Assembly (NCBI GenBank): GCA_014621425.1 | Contig: JAANBB010000011.1 | Coordinates: 186,001-250,000, forward strand | Length of the DNA stretch: 64,000 bases | Origin: Cylindrodendrum hubeiense | Lineage: Eukaryota > Ascomycota > Sordariomycetes > Hypocreales > Nectriaceae | Direction of reading: 5' to 3' | Part shown: positions 1 through 12,300 of the stretch, in pieces | Numbering within the stretch: the first letter of the stretch is position 1 | How the letters are laid out: each line of letters starts with the position of its first letter | The notes under the pieces: generated by a model | Seen by the model: only the letters and a program-made list of their open reading frames with translations | The model's database searches: none | Told to the model about the DNA's origin: nothing | Program-made: the position numbers and the translations under genes

Positions 1-565
1 ACTGGGCGGGCTCGACCTGCAGTCCCCGTTCATCTCGCTGCTGCAGATCCGGGACGAGGTCCCCGAGTCGCCCTCGGAGCTCCTTGGTGCTCTTGAGCGG
101 GCAGAGCGCGACGCGTATGAGCAAGCCAAGACTTTGTTCCTCGACGGTCACATCCAGCGGTACGCGCTCGACGAGCCGCTCTGGGAGCCCGAGTCAGTGT
201 GTGACCGCCAGACCTTCATGTCCTTTGACGAGTACGTGCGCTACAGGGAAGAGTTCAAGTTCAATCACCACAGTGGTGAGACGCGGCTGCCCAACGTCTT
301 CCGCCAGCTGATGAAGCGGCCTGTGGAGAAGAGCATCGATCCAGACGACAGCAAGGTGTGGACGGCGCACAACCAGCTCGGCGGGCAGGCGAACCTGCGA
401 GGCATCACCAATTCCTGGAACAGCATGCAGCCGTACTGGCGCTGGGTGTCCATGATGTACGGGCCTGAGATCGTCGACCGCTTTGGTGGGCTGAACATTG
501 TCGATCCGGGGCTCTTGCCTATGGGAATGGTTACATTGTTTAGGGATAAAAGGGTGAAGTGGTAG
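1..565 (+). CDS. C-terminal part of a reverse-transcriptase-like (rvt-type) protein, cut by the window edge
   Basis: The frame is open from base 2 to a stop at 563-565, giving about 187 residues with no start, so this is the 3' end of a longer gene. The fragment begins LGGLDLQSPFI and ends FGGLNIVDPGLLPMGMV followed by RDKRVKW. A GGLxLxxPF motif after the thumb and a closing GGLxxVDxxxLPxGMV..(K/R)V.W block are what I recall of the C-terminus of fungal cellular reverse transcriptases (rvt genes, single-copy RT relatives that are not transposons). The catalytic palm with the YxDD-type motif would lie outside the window, so activity cannot be judged. No LTR, endonuclease or poly-A tail is seen. 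The family call rests on remembered motifs, not a search; a generic hypothetical protein is the alternative. Confidence 0.55.
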   Translation, partial: LGGLDLQSPFISLLQIRDEVPESPSELLGALERAERDAYEQAKTLFLDGHIQRYALDEPLWEPESVCDRQTFMSFDEYVRYREEFKFNHHSGETRLPNVFRQLMKRPVEKSIDPDDSKVWTAHNQLGGQANLRGITNSWNSMQPYWRWVSMMYGPEIVDRFGGLNIVDPGLLPMGMVTLFRDKRVKW

Positions 566-1246
566 TGTAGCGTAGTGAGTTGGTAGCTCATATTACGAGA
601 AGGTACTTGGCAGGCTGGATATCATTAATCTGTGACGCTTGCTGATTGAGATGGTTATATTGCTCGGAGATAAGGCATATAAACTCCAAGCCTTTGGCAA
701 GTCATGTCGGCATCAAATTACGGAGGAACGTTGCAACGACTCAAAAAGTAGAATGTTGCTTTATGTCATGAGCCAATAATTAATGATATTAATTTTGGCA
801 TTTGAGAACGAGGTCACATGTTGGAGTGCCGATTTGCCCTTGCTTAAGTGCATTCCTCAACCTCATGGTCAAATAGCTCAGCATGAATTTCAATTCTACC
901 AAGGCACATCGTACAGCACGAAGCTGATGCAGCGTCCGTCGGATGCAGTCTCCCCAGTCAGCCAGGAATGATAATATTATCATACTCAAGATACGTTCAA
1001 CCCTAATCGTACTACCAATATAAGATTTATAATTTATCCCTTAGGAAACTGCCCGCTGACCTATCATATATCATGTATATTATAGTTATCTGGCACGACT
1101 GCTACAAAAGAGATTAAAGCTCTCAGTATAGTTTGTATTATACACACTTAATTAATCCCCCGGATAGTACTAGCCCATTCTAATGGATACATAATCTCCT
1201 CATTACTGTAATAGTTAAGTATTCAGATTCTGATTGCAAAAGGGCA
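566..1246. other. AT-rich intergenic spacer
   Basis: Convergent spacer of 681 bases between the 3' ends of the rvt-like gene and the GH55 gene. Short ORFs here (under 70 codons) overlap on both strands and show no family features. It holds both 3' untranslated regions; nothing else is recognised. Confidence 0.6.
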
Positions 1247-4200
1247 TCACGGCCATACGCGGTACACGTTTCCAGCAGTCTCTCCGCCACACCATCCGTC
1301 GGGATTCCCAGTGCAGGGAATGTTACAGTCAGCCTCGGTCGTAACCGCTCCAAGAAGTTCCTCGGCCGAGGACAGTGCGCAAGTGCATCTGTTGCCTCCA
1401 TCAAGAGAGAATATCACCTTGCTCCCCTCGAACTTGTCAGTGCACTTCCTGGCACACCACCTAGCGGATAGGTCCCAGACTTCCTTGGAGTGCGGGGCCA
1501 CACCCCAAGGGGTACGACCCGGGTCGCGCGAGTAACAGCCGGCGTAGCTGTAGCTCAGAGGTCGACCGTAGAGTCCGAAGATGTTGAGCAGGCCCTCGCC
1601 TCCGCAGGCCTGCGTACTATCACCGGCGCAAGGAGCGGCACAGTCTGCCTCGGGCCGGCCCTCGGTACCCGCGTCCAGTTGCCAGCCGCAACGACAGACA
1701 GTACCCTCCAAGCCGAACAACCATTGGCCCTGTTCGACAAGACAGTATTTGGCGCAGTATTCGATGGTCATTCCCCGTTTGTCCTCGGTCAGCGAGTAGG
1801 AAAGCCCGGGCACACCCGACTTTGCGGTATTGTAGCATCCAAAGTGCTCGTAGACGGGAACGGGAGGCTCCCACCTGGGAGCACGCTTTGTCTTCTCAGT
1901 CCTGGTGCTGAAGACCTCTACGCGCCCCTTGCCGCCGCAGGTGTCACCGAGACCATCGCCGCATTCGACGCCGCATTCCTTCATGTCGACGCTCTTGGCC
2001 GGCGAGGCCATCTCTTGGCCGCACGTACACACTGTCCCCTCGCCGAGGGAGAAATAGGCGTTGCCGCTCGTGGTGCACAGGCTGCCGCACTCTTGCAACC
2101 CCATGTCCTTCCTCTCGACCCTTTCCCCCCCTAAGACGATGCGCTGCGAGGCGTCCTGCACGAAGCACCCGAGGCTCTCCGACTCGACTCGCAGCGTGGG
2201 GTTGAGGCTGTACACCTCGACGGCTTTGTAGCCGCCGCAAGAGTCGGAGCTGTTCCCGTTGCACTTGGTCTGGCACTTGGCGTCGTCCAAGAGCTGGCTG
2301 TCCATCAGCAGGCGCGTGTCGCACATGCACGTGTTGCCGTCCTCCAGGCCAAAGACGTCGGCGTTCTGCGAGCGACAGTACACCTTGCACGCGAGCAGCG
2401 TCATCAAACTCTCGTGGCTAATCTTGTCCATGTCTAGTACCGGGTGATCAGACGTCGTCACCTTGCTGGCGTAGCATCCGAAGCGCCAGTGCTGGGGGAT
2501 CTCCGCACCCCTTGCGAGGAAGTTCGGCGTTGGGTTGACGCAGTACGTGCGCCCTGTGACTAGGTCGCCCGTACAGTTGTGTATTGAGATTGACGGGTTG
2601 GCGAGCACGAAAGTGCCGAGGCTGACGTGATACCGAGCTAGAATCTGGGCACAGTCGTCTCCCTTGCTCACCTTGTGCCATTTTCCGCATTTCGTATTGG
2701 TATTGTCGGCGAGGACGGCGCCGCTCGGAGGCTTGACGACTTCCGGCGCATATTCGGAGTATGCCGGGTTGGCATCGTCTTTGGTTCCCTCCTGCTCGTA
2801 CTCGCCGCCGGGGGCCGAGATACAAATGACGCTGCCGAGAGTCTGAGAGGCGGCCTGGAGGTTCCCGCAGCCCACCTCGATCCAGGGGTTGAGACCTCGG
2901 ATCGTCTCCCGATTCTCGCCTGTAGCAACCTCGATATCCGCGCAGCCGTCAGTGGCCTTGAGCTTGTATGTCTTGCATTGGAGAGGCAGGCAGACGGAAA
3001 CGCCCGCAACCACGTCATTGCAGTCTAGGATATCCGGGTTGCCGCTGAAGATGGCTGCGGACGAGACCCCATACTTGAGAGCCAACGAGTCGCAAGTGTC
3101 GCTGGACAGCGTGGTGTGCTTCACATTGGAGAGACAAAGACCGGCTTCTTTGGTGATTTCCGGAAAGGGAGAGTCCTTCGCCGCAGTGGGTTGGGAACCC
3201 ATAGAGCACCCCGATACCGCGGCTTTGAGAGCTTCCTGATAGTATGGCGTTTTCTGGTAGATGGAGTAGGGGCTGGCCTGCATCATCTTGAGCCGGTTGA
3301 TATAACAATCAGAGCAGAGCTCGTTTTTGGGCATGTCTTTGAGGCTCTCTATGTCGCTAAACCCGGCAATGATGTCTGGCCAATGTTAAAAGAAGGACAC
3401 GGGCGATGAGCTAGAGGGATATGGGTGGCTTACCATTACAGTACCGGCCGCTCTTCTTGTCGGTCTGGCATGTTTCATTGATGCCGTAGGAGATGAACGA
3501 ACCCAAGATACCAGGGGCTGTGCCATCCTCCCACTCCAAGCCAGCACAGTACGTATCAACGGCCTTCAACCAGTCCGAGATGGATTGAGCGCAGCCGACA
3601 TCGCAGACCGAGTTGACGTCGATCTCTTTGGGCATGATGCCATGGTATTCGGCCCGTTTCCACCCACGCGTGTTATTATCGCATCGAACGAGAGCTGTGA
3701 GGGCATTCTTGCAAGTGTCCGGAAAGACACTCAAGCCTATCGTGTTTTCGGTATGAACCTTGTAGCCCACAAAGTCCCGCTTGCCGGTGACCTGTTTAGC
3801 GCCGCCGAGCCAAGCCAGGATGGAGGAAGCGAACCCGTTCCTGTTCGGCTTGCCTAGCGTGGGCGCGCCGTTGAGGGGACTAATCATCTCAAGACTGCCG
3901 AGAGTGACGAGGTTATAGACCCATACATCGAAGCTCTGCTCCGTGTAAAAGATCTTGGCCTGACAGTCGTGGCGGCCCGAGTTTATACATGCCTGGTCGT
4001 AGCGAGAGAAGAACGAGTATAGACCAGCACTGAGGATGTGGATCGCTGAGGAATCAATGATGCGAACAGCCCATGAGACGCCACATGTCTTGGAGCTGGC
4101 GGAGCAGTCGTGGAACGCAGGATCGTCGGGGAACGCGCCCGGTTTGAAGGGGGCGGGGGCCGTCGGAACGGACTGGAAGTAGGGGGACTCCGTTTGGATA

Positions 4201-7195
4201 AGGCCCATGACGATGTTCTCGGCACCGGTCAACTGATACTGGTACAGCACACAGTGCTCGACCGAAGTGCCCCAGAGCCATGTCGGGCCCTTACTCTCGA
4301 TGAGCAGGCCTCTGCCGACGTAAACGTCGATCTGCGCTTGGTCCGGCGTATCAAAGTCGTGGTCGGCGGTCCACATCCACACGTTTTCGAGATATGCCGA
4401 GGACTGGGGGGTCAAGTGCATCATCAGGGATGCCGCAATGCAGTTATTGTTGACCTTTCCGGTCAGTTTGGGGCAGTCCTTGACGGTGAGGCCGGTGCCA
4501 GCCGCGCCGCCGACACGGAAATGGGCATCTGCGGAGGAGACATGTCAGTTTCGTTGCGGCGAAGTCTTCGACAAGTGAAGTTGGTGAGCTTACCCCATAG
4601 ACCTGCTGAACCCTGACTGGTTTCGTGCACATTCCACTCCATCATGACGGCGCCAGCCGTAGCGCCCTTGACGGTGAACATGACAGATTGAACCTCGATG
4701 ACGCCGGCTTGACCGGGCTGGCCTACGCGCACGGCGACGTGAGGCTTCAGGGCATTTTGAAACTTGGGCCCCGCGGCCATGATCTGAGGCCAGGCCTGTC
4801 CGATGATGCGAGAGCCAACGGGTATCTCGACCGTGTCCTTGATGAGATAGACTCCGAACGGCAAGTAGACGACGGCGGACATATTAGCGGCGGCGGAAAA
4901 GAGATGGTTGAGAACGGCCGCGTCATCGCTCACGCCGTCACCGCGGGCTCCATTGGCCTTGACATCGATGACCTGGCTTTTACCGAGATCGTCGTACATG
5001 GGGCGGCGTCTCGTGAAGAACTGCTTGCGTCCTCCGGTGACGAGAGAAGAGTCCCTGACGGGCGCTTCGAGCGCGGCGCCGTTGAGGAATGTTGTTGTAC
5101 CATTAGCGTAGGTGACTCTGCCGAAGCCCCAGGTGCCAATGTTCTTAGTTCCGGAACCGCCAGCGATCAAGACCTTGTTCTTGGTCGCATCGCGCACGAT
5201 GGTGTCGACGTTGTAGAACCCGGAGTTGCTCAGCAAGAGGGCCGTTGAGTTGTCCGACATGACTGACGTAGAGATGCCCACCTTGACATAGTGCATGCGC
5301 AGATCCGTCATGAGGAGCGAGCCGATGCCCTGGCCGGTGCTCATGGGCTAAGTTGTGTGTTAGCATCGCGTACGAGAGGAGGTTCCGTCGAGTCTTACAC
5401 CGCCAGCGCCGCCGACAATGGTGAAGCCGACATCGCAATTGTCCACGACAATGTCCTGCATGGTCCATCCCCAGTCCCAGTGGATTTGGATGGCCGTCGC
5501 GGCGTCTTGGAAAAAGAGCCCGCTGGCCGTGAACTGCTGGTTGCCCATGTATGCACTGCCGAACCCAGTGGTCAGTCGTGCTCGTAATCCATCTGCTCGA
5601 GAACTTCAAGTTTGTGGTCACTCACCCAAATTTACCGCCGACAAAGTACAAGTCGGACAGGAAACCGCCACTGCCGTTCTCCATGTAGATTCCCTTGATT
5701 GAAGACGCCGAGTCAGAAACGCACCCTCGGCTTTTGCGAAGCATGTCATCCTCACCTGTTGAGTGGTTGTGGGGTCGTCCTTGGGCTTGACCATGTAAAA
5801 GTGGACGTTTTCGAGAGACGTTCCCTGAGCGACTTGCCAATGAATTCCACAAATCTCAGCCTTAGCAGGGGTTGGACGAATATCGACAATCATATTGCGG
5901 ACGCTGCGGAGGAAGTTGTTTTGGTTGAGGTACCTGGACTAAATCAGCGCTGGCTCTCGAGGCACAATGATGAGTTTGTCTCAAATCCGCTTTTACCATT
6001 GCGAGGTCTCGCCCGTGTATACCTAAGGAAATCTATCAACAAGCCAGATCAATAGGTCCCAGTTCCAGGATCTTACTTACGTTGGAACTGATGACGCCGA
6101 GGCCGACGAAACTTGGTGCCGCGAGAATCGTAGGAAGCTCGAGGGGCTGTTGCAAGAGGCAGTTAGGGCCCATGCTAAAAGTTGTGGACTCGAGGATACC
6201 TTACGTTACCAATAATTTCCGTGTTGTAGTACTGGATAATGGAGGAGCTGACTTTGTACGTTCCTGGGGGGAAGTACACCGTTGCTGGGTAGATGGTGCT
6301 GCCTGTGCAAGTACCACCGCCGCATCGTCCACCGCTCGAGATGGCCTTGTTAATAGCATCCGTGTCGTCGGCTTTACCATCACCTAGACGACAAAAATAT
6401 CAGCCGGTAATTTCGCAGTATGGGATCGAGTCACTTGCCCTTGGCGCCAAAGTCCTTGACGTTTCTCCATACCTGATAGCCGGAGGGCGCAAAGGGGCTA
6501 GAGCCTCTCTGGGTGAGGGACGACATCCACCAGTCGCTTGCTGCTCTCTTCTCCAGAATTTTCTCACTCTGGTCCTCGTGTGTGGTCTCGACAGGTTCAG
6601 ATGTGTTGTCAGAATAACGAAACGCTGAGGGCGGCTCTTGGACGGGGGCGTTCAAACCCGAGCCGTACTGGAGCATAGGAGGCATCATGTTGGTGTCGTT
6701 GACGTTGTATTTAAACCTGGTTTGAAGATCGACGACGGCAGCAGCAGCATCATAGCCGCCCAGGTCCTCGTCGGACGGGTCCCAATTCTCGGAGAGGAGG
6801 CGCGCAGCCTCGATAAGCTCATCCGGTACCGTGTAGCGCATGTCTCTCTCGGTCCCGTTGCCGTTGGAGACGTCATCACCTCTACCTCTCAGCGAGGAGG
6901 CCGTAGTGTTACCACTATAGTCGAGCAGCGGCGGCGGCTTCCGAGCCTTGGAAAGCTCGGTAGAGTTCAGCACCTCGAAGCGGTTGGGGAGGGGGTTGGA
7001 GATGATGGCATGGTTGGCGCGAGCCATGGCAGCTTGACCGCTGGCCAGTAGCTTTCGCGCTTTTTCGATGGAGACATGGTCGCTCCGTCTGTGAGAACCG
7101 TGAAGATGGGAGTGTTTGGAATGATCGTGGTGGTGAGAAGAAGCAGAGGCCAAGAAAGGCGTACAAAATGTGAGAAGAAAGAATGAGAGAAGCAT
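1247..7195 (-). CDS. Secreted GH55 exo-beta-1,3-glucanase fused to three LysM and four WSC domains
   Basis: Ten exons on the minus strand: 7195-6439, 6383-6205, 6146-6081, 6022-5997, 5933-5756, 5693-5626, 5555-5399, 5347-4594, 4528-3434 and 3375-1247, giving 1802 aa. The start at 7195 is chosen because it begins a clean signal peptide (MLLSFFLLTFCTPFLASASS); an upstream ATG at 7234 would put charged residues in front. A His-rich stretch follows. The glycoside hydrolase family 55 body spans about residues 235-1090, with the paired beta-helix openings (VKDFGAKGDGKADD near 250 and VIDVKANGARGDGVSDD in exon 8) and WLWGTSVEHCVLYQYQL. LysM chitin-binding modules follow at about 1177-1224, 1227-1280 and 1320-1372, then four Cys-rich WSC modules to the end. 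Family role: exo-cleavage of beta-1,3-glucan outside the cell; LysM and WSC would anchor it to chitin or glucan. Exon 4 is only 26 nt, and intron 1 has a GC donor. Confidence 0.9.
6384..6438 (-). other. GC-AG intron 1 of the GH55 gene
   Basis: The donor reads AAGG|GCAAGTGA and the acceptor CTAG|GTGATGG, 55 nt. Only this pair restores the conserved reading GAKGDGKADD. The nearby GT, 4 nt downstream, joined to the same acceptor gives an immediate TGA. Confidence 0.8.
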
Positions 7196-9317
7196 CTTGG
7201 CAGGAAGATGCGACGGTTTCAAGCAAGGACTCACATGAGAGCCATGCAGATAATCAGGATGGTTCAGAGTGTAGATTTACAGAGCCAAGCAAGAGGTTGG
7301 GAACGAAAGGAGGGAACGTATCGTGATGGTCGACCTCGGAAAACCTCGCGGGTCGACAATGGGATGATATCGGAGCCTAAACAGTGCTGGTGAAGGCCAA
7401 TTCTCCCAAGGGAACCTGTTGGACGACGGCCTAGACAAGACTGATGTACAAGGCGTCGTTTGGGGTCAGAGCTTTGGTCCTGTTCGGGTATCTGGCGACT
7501 CGGCGAAATCAAACCAGCATCTCTCGGAGTTCGGGCGGTTGCACGGCTTGGTAGCCCTGACTTCGTTCCATAGCGTGGTCTGATGACCTGTTAATGAGGT
7601 CTTAATCTTAATTGGCCCCTCCCCCCCGCCGCTCAAAGAAGAGTAAGGAACTTTTTTTATTCGTGTTGGTTGGTATTCATGTTGGTTGGTAGTCGTGTTG
7701 GTTGAAGAACTCACGGGACTTCATGGGATTGGTGGCATCTGGGCCCAGGATTGATGCTGGGTTGAGTTAAGAGCTTCCATCCAGGGCCGAGGCACTCTGG
7801 TCCCTGCATAAGCTGGAGCCTCAGCCACGAGCAAGCTTAAAATTTAGATTATAGGCTTCTACATTAGGCAGGCAGCATGGGTCAGGTCCCACTCAGGTGT
7901 CGTTAAGTTGACTATCCCCGATCAAGACTGGATTATTGCACAGTTCGAGCCGAGCCGCCCGAACATCCTTGCGTTTCCTCTCTTCGCCGAAGAATTGACA
8001 ATCATTCTCCACAGGTCCACAGATCCGTAGGACTATCTTTCTGTCTACCCATGTGTCTGCCTGTAGCAGTGATTTACGGAGGTCGGCGCTTGAAATAATG
8101 TTAGCTTCGACCCACGCAGGCAGGGGGGTCAATCTGATCGCACTGATCACACCTCTACGTGCCAGAGAGGAAGTCTACCCTACATGGCGACCTATTTAAA
8201 GCACGTATAAAATGCAATAGAATATTTCTAACGCATTAAAAGCTTGTACTTAAATACTTGAATGGCTTTAATGTATTCATTATTTTTATATATTAATTAT
8301 ATAATTATCTTGAATTTCTTGTCAGCTTTTTGGACAGTACTTACCTCCTGTGTTCTGTGCTGGTTGTGTCTCGTCTCAGAAAAGCTACCCAAAATGACCC
8401 CCCTGCCTGGTGGGTCGAAGCTAACATTATTTCAAGAGTCAACCTCCGTACAAGCGATTGAGGGCTGTGGGTGGTACCTAGCTAGGTACTTGCAGGATGC
8501 CGTATCAAGCCTCCCACAGACGATATGAGTCCAAGGTATGCACGAGAAGAGATGAACATGGCCGCTGCCTGTAGGGAAGATATCCACAGAAATCTGAACT
8601 TTTTCGTACGTGTAGCTGAGTGAATTTTTCATCGTGAAGCTATTTCAAATGCCAAGACGCGCAAAGTGGCCCGATGCAACTGTGCACCGATTTCGGGCCG
8701 TCGCGGCCCTTCTAAGCAGGGGAGGCAGTATATTGTCTAGCTACTTTGACTACTACATCGTATTGAATATCGGTGCACTTGCACTGGTACACACCAGACG
8801 TAACTTCACCTCACCCCACGGCAAAATCAGAGAGAACCGAGATTACATGATGGCATACCCACAACACGCCAGTCAGCTCGTGTTGGTCCTTCAACACAGC
8901 TGCAGGTCTAGGCTCGGTTGAAACCCCCCCGGTTCATGACAACCCTGCATGATCAAGGGGCGAGAAGACCAATAGAGCAGACCTGATGCTGTCATTTGGC
9001 CCTGTTCACGGCGGGCGCCAAGGATTTGGACCCTGTACAGCTCGGGTTCACGGATATGGTACCGTCGACGACTCTTGATCGACTCCACACGCTACCGGGC
9101 ATGATCGAAAGTGCGCCAACGTCCGACCAGGGCACTTGAAAGTGAGCCTGAAGCCCTCGTGGGTGCTTCCGCGTTTGTGTGAAAGCAGCACGTATGTTAA
9201 TTGTCGACATATTGCCTTCCCCGTCCCCAGTGGCTTTTGGACAACTCTCATCTTCAAGATATCGTCGTCTTTTCAGGCTGTCCACTCCGAGCTCAGTCCT
9301 GTTCCCCTGCTGGAATC
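7196..9317. promoter_or_regulatory. 2.1-kb shared upstream region of the divergent glucanase and chitinase genes
   Basis: No ORF in this stretch has family features or good exon structure. It lies between the start codons of two wall-degrading enzymes, so it must hold both promoters. A pyrimidine-rich run at about 7618-7630, directly followed by related GTTGG repeats (7660-7705), sits upstream of the GH55 gene. No specific operator was identified. Confidence 0.6.
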
Positions 9318-12300
9318 ATGGCGACAACTAATCGCTTACCGGCGCTCATTCTTTCACTTTTCCTTATACTCCAACTTCTTTCACTCGCTGCCAGTGCCCA
9401 GGAATGTACCAAGACCAAGCTCTGCGCCACTGGCTGCTGTAGCAAGGACGGCTTCTGCGGCACCACGAAGGAGCACTGCGGCAGCGGATGTCAGAGCACC
9501 TGCGACTTCAAGCTGGGCTGTGACAAGACTAACCCTTGCAAGGACGGAACCTGCTGTTCCAAGTTTGGCTTCTGCGGCTTCGGTCCGGACTGTAAGTCTC
9601 CCAGACGCGCCAAGCTCAACCCGATACTGATGCCTCCCAGTCTGTAGCAAGGACAACTGCGTTGTGGGATGCGACGCCAAAACCTATTGTGATCCCGGAG
9701 GCTATGGATCAGAGTATGCTGAGCACACCAAATGCCCTCTGAATGTTTGCTGTTCGAAATGGGGGTGAGTATTCGTCGTTCCGAGTTCTGTCTCTATATA
9801 CCCTTTGGCTCTGGACTGACGATGTGGTATCAGCTATTGCGGCTTGACCGAGGAGTTCTGCGGTAAGAAAAAGGTCAACCGTCCGTCCTGTTCAGCCAAG
9901 GGCCTGCCCATGAAAAGAGTGGTGGGATACTACGAAGGCTGGGCACCCGGCCGAGCTTGCGACAAGTTTAATCCTTCAAACATCCCCGATGGCGTCTACA
10001 CTCACCTCAACTTTGCCTTTGCCAGCATTGATCCGACGACCTTCAAGGTCGTCCCGGCAGCAAAGGGTGACACGGAACTCTACCGCCAGCTAACTCGGAA
10101 GAAACAAGTCGACGCCAATCTCAAGGTGTTCCTCGCCATTGGCGGCTGGGCATTCAACGATCCCGGTCCCACGGCCACGACATTCTCGGATATTGCCCGC
10201 TCTGAGGCAAACCAGAGGGCCTTCATCTCGTCACTCGTCTCCTTGATGAACACGTATAACTTTGACGGTGTCGACATTGACTGGGAGTATCCTGAAGCCA
10301 CCGACCGTCAAGGCCGTGGCGAGGACTTTGCGAACCTCCCCAAGTTCCTGCGCAATATCAAGAGCTCCCTGACGCAGAACGGTGACAAGAATGGCCTGAG
10401 CATTGCGATCCCAGCCTCTTACTGGTACCTGCAGCATTTCGACATTATCAACATTGCCAAGCACGTTGACTTCTTTAACGTTATGACTTATGATCTCCAT
10501 GGTAAGAATCCCATAAGGCGAGGTCCCCTTTGACGCCAGTTGCGACGGTACTGACCGCCCTGTACGTGTACAGGCTCCTGGGATACCCCTGAATCGTGGC
10601 TGGGCAGCCATTTGAACTCCCACACTAATCTCACCGAGATTGAGGACGCCCTAGACCTGCTCTGGCGTAACAAGATCGACCCCGACCAGGTCAACCTGGG
10701 TCTCGCATTCTACTCGCGCACCTTTACGGCATCCGATCCAGGTTGTATGTCTCCCGGCTGTTTGTTCACCTCCGGTGCTGCCAAGGGCCCATGCTCCAAC
10801 GCCGTCGGTGTGCTGTCCAATGCCGAAATCGACCGCAAGGTGTCTATGTCGAAGTCGAGCGTCTCTCTCGACCAGAAAGCAGCTGCAAAGATCCTCAAGA
10901 GCGGCCGCGATTGGATGACGTACGACGACGCGGATACCTGGAAGATCAAGCTCGACTTTGCCCGCAGCCAGTGCCTCGGCGGGGCCATGGTATGGGCCAT
11001 CAGCCAGGACACGTCGGCCGGCAAGTACTCCAAGCAGCTTCAGTCGGTCACGGGCTACAAGTCCCGGGCCGTGACGGCCATCAAGACCAACGTCAATGCC
11101 GACATCCCCGGCGGCGTCTTCAAGGAGATGGAGATTAGCGAGTCCAGCACCGACGTTAGCAAGAAACAGTGCCGATGGAGCAACTGCGGCCAGGGGTGCC
11201 CGAGCGGCTGGAAGAGCGTGCTTCGGAGAGATCCGTACAAAGACAGCATCAGGGAGCTAATGTACGACAACACGGGTTGCGATGGCAGTGGCACTCGTAT
11301 CTTCTGCTGCCCACCAGGAGACCAGCCGAGTTGCCAGTGGTTGTATTTCAACGGGGGGAAATGCAACCCCGGCTGCCCCGGGGATGGCGACATGGAAATC
11401 GCCTCGACCAAGGCCGGCTGTAACAACGGCAAGGCACAGGTGGCATGCTGCACGGGCAAAGGTTCGTCCATGGACATATATCGTCAGTGCAAGTGGTACG
11501 GCAAGGAGCACGACTGCGCCATCGACTCGGGCACCAAGTCGTGCAGCTGGAGCTCCACGTACAACATGCCGCTCTTTTCAAGCGGGGACGGCAGCGGCGC
11601 CCAGGTCTGTCGGGATAGTAGCGGTAGCCGCGGTCGGAGGCCTTATTGCTGCGATGAGTCGGACTCAAGCAAGGCGCATTGGAATAACTGCCAATGGTAC
11701 GACAACTTTGCTCTGGGATTGACGCCGTATGCTGGGGAGAAGACGTGCAACGCCAACTGCCCGGCTGGCAAGATCAAGATCGCCCTGGATAACTACGAAT
11801 CGCTGTGCGGTGACGGTACATCGGCCTATTGCTGTGATGCCGAGGTGACAACCTCGGCCGATGAGGAGAAGAAGATCCTGGGGGAGACGCTCAAGGCCTG
11901 GGCCAAGGCACCGACGTGTCCGAACACAAAGGGCCCTCTCTCGACCCGCTCCGTGTCGGGGACCCAGGAGGATGAGACGCCAACGATCGCCAAGCGCAGC
12001 GCGCCGGAGATCAGCGCCGCCGCCGTCAAGTCGGCGCTGCAAGACATCCTCGGCCATCCCTCCAACTCGAAGCTCACCAAAGAGACCCGCGACTTGTGGG
12101 ACGATGCCATGCTTCCCAGGTGGAAATACCTCAGCGCCGCGTCCCTGTCATCGCTATGGTTCCAGACCAAGGACATGGTGAGCTCGATCGAACTGATCGC
12201 CGCCGCCACTCTATGTAACATGAACGGGTGGAATAAGGAGTTGGAGTCATCGAACAGCGAGAGTAGTGTCATTGAGTGCCCCATGGAGCGGCTTGGGGTG

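Noticed and set aside
1490..2134. A 214-codon plus-strand ORF opposite the GH55 last exon.
   Set aside because: It is an antisense shadow of the Cys-rich WSC coding region, whose codon structure keeps the other strand open.
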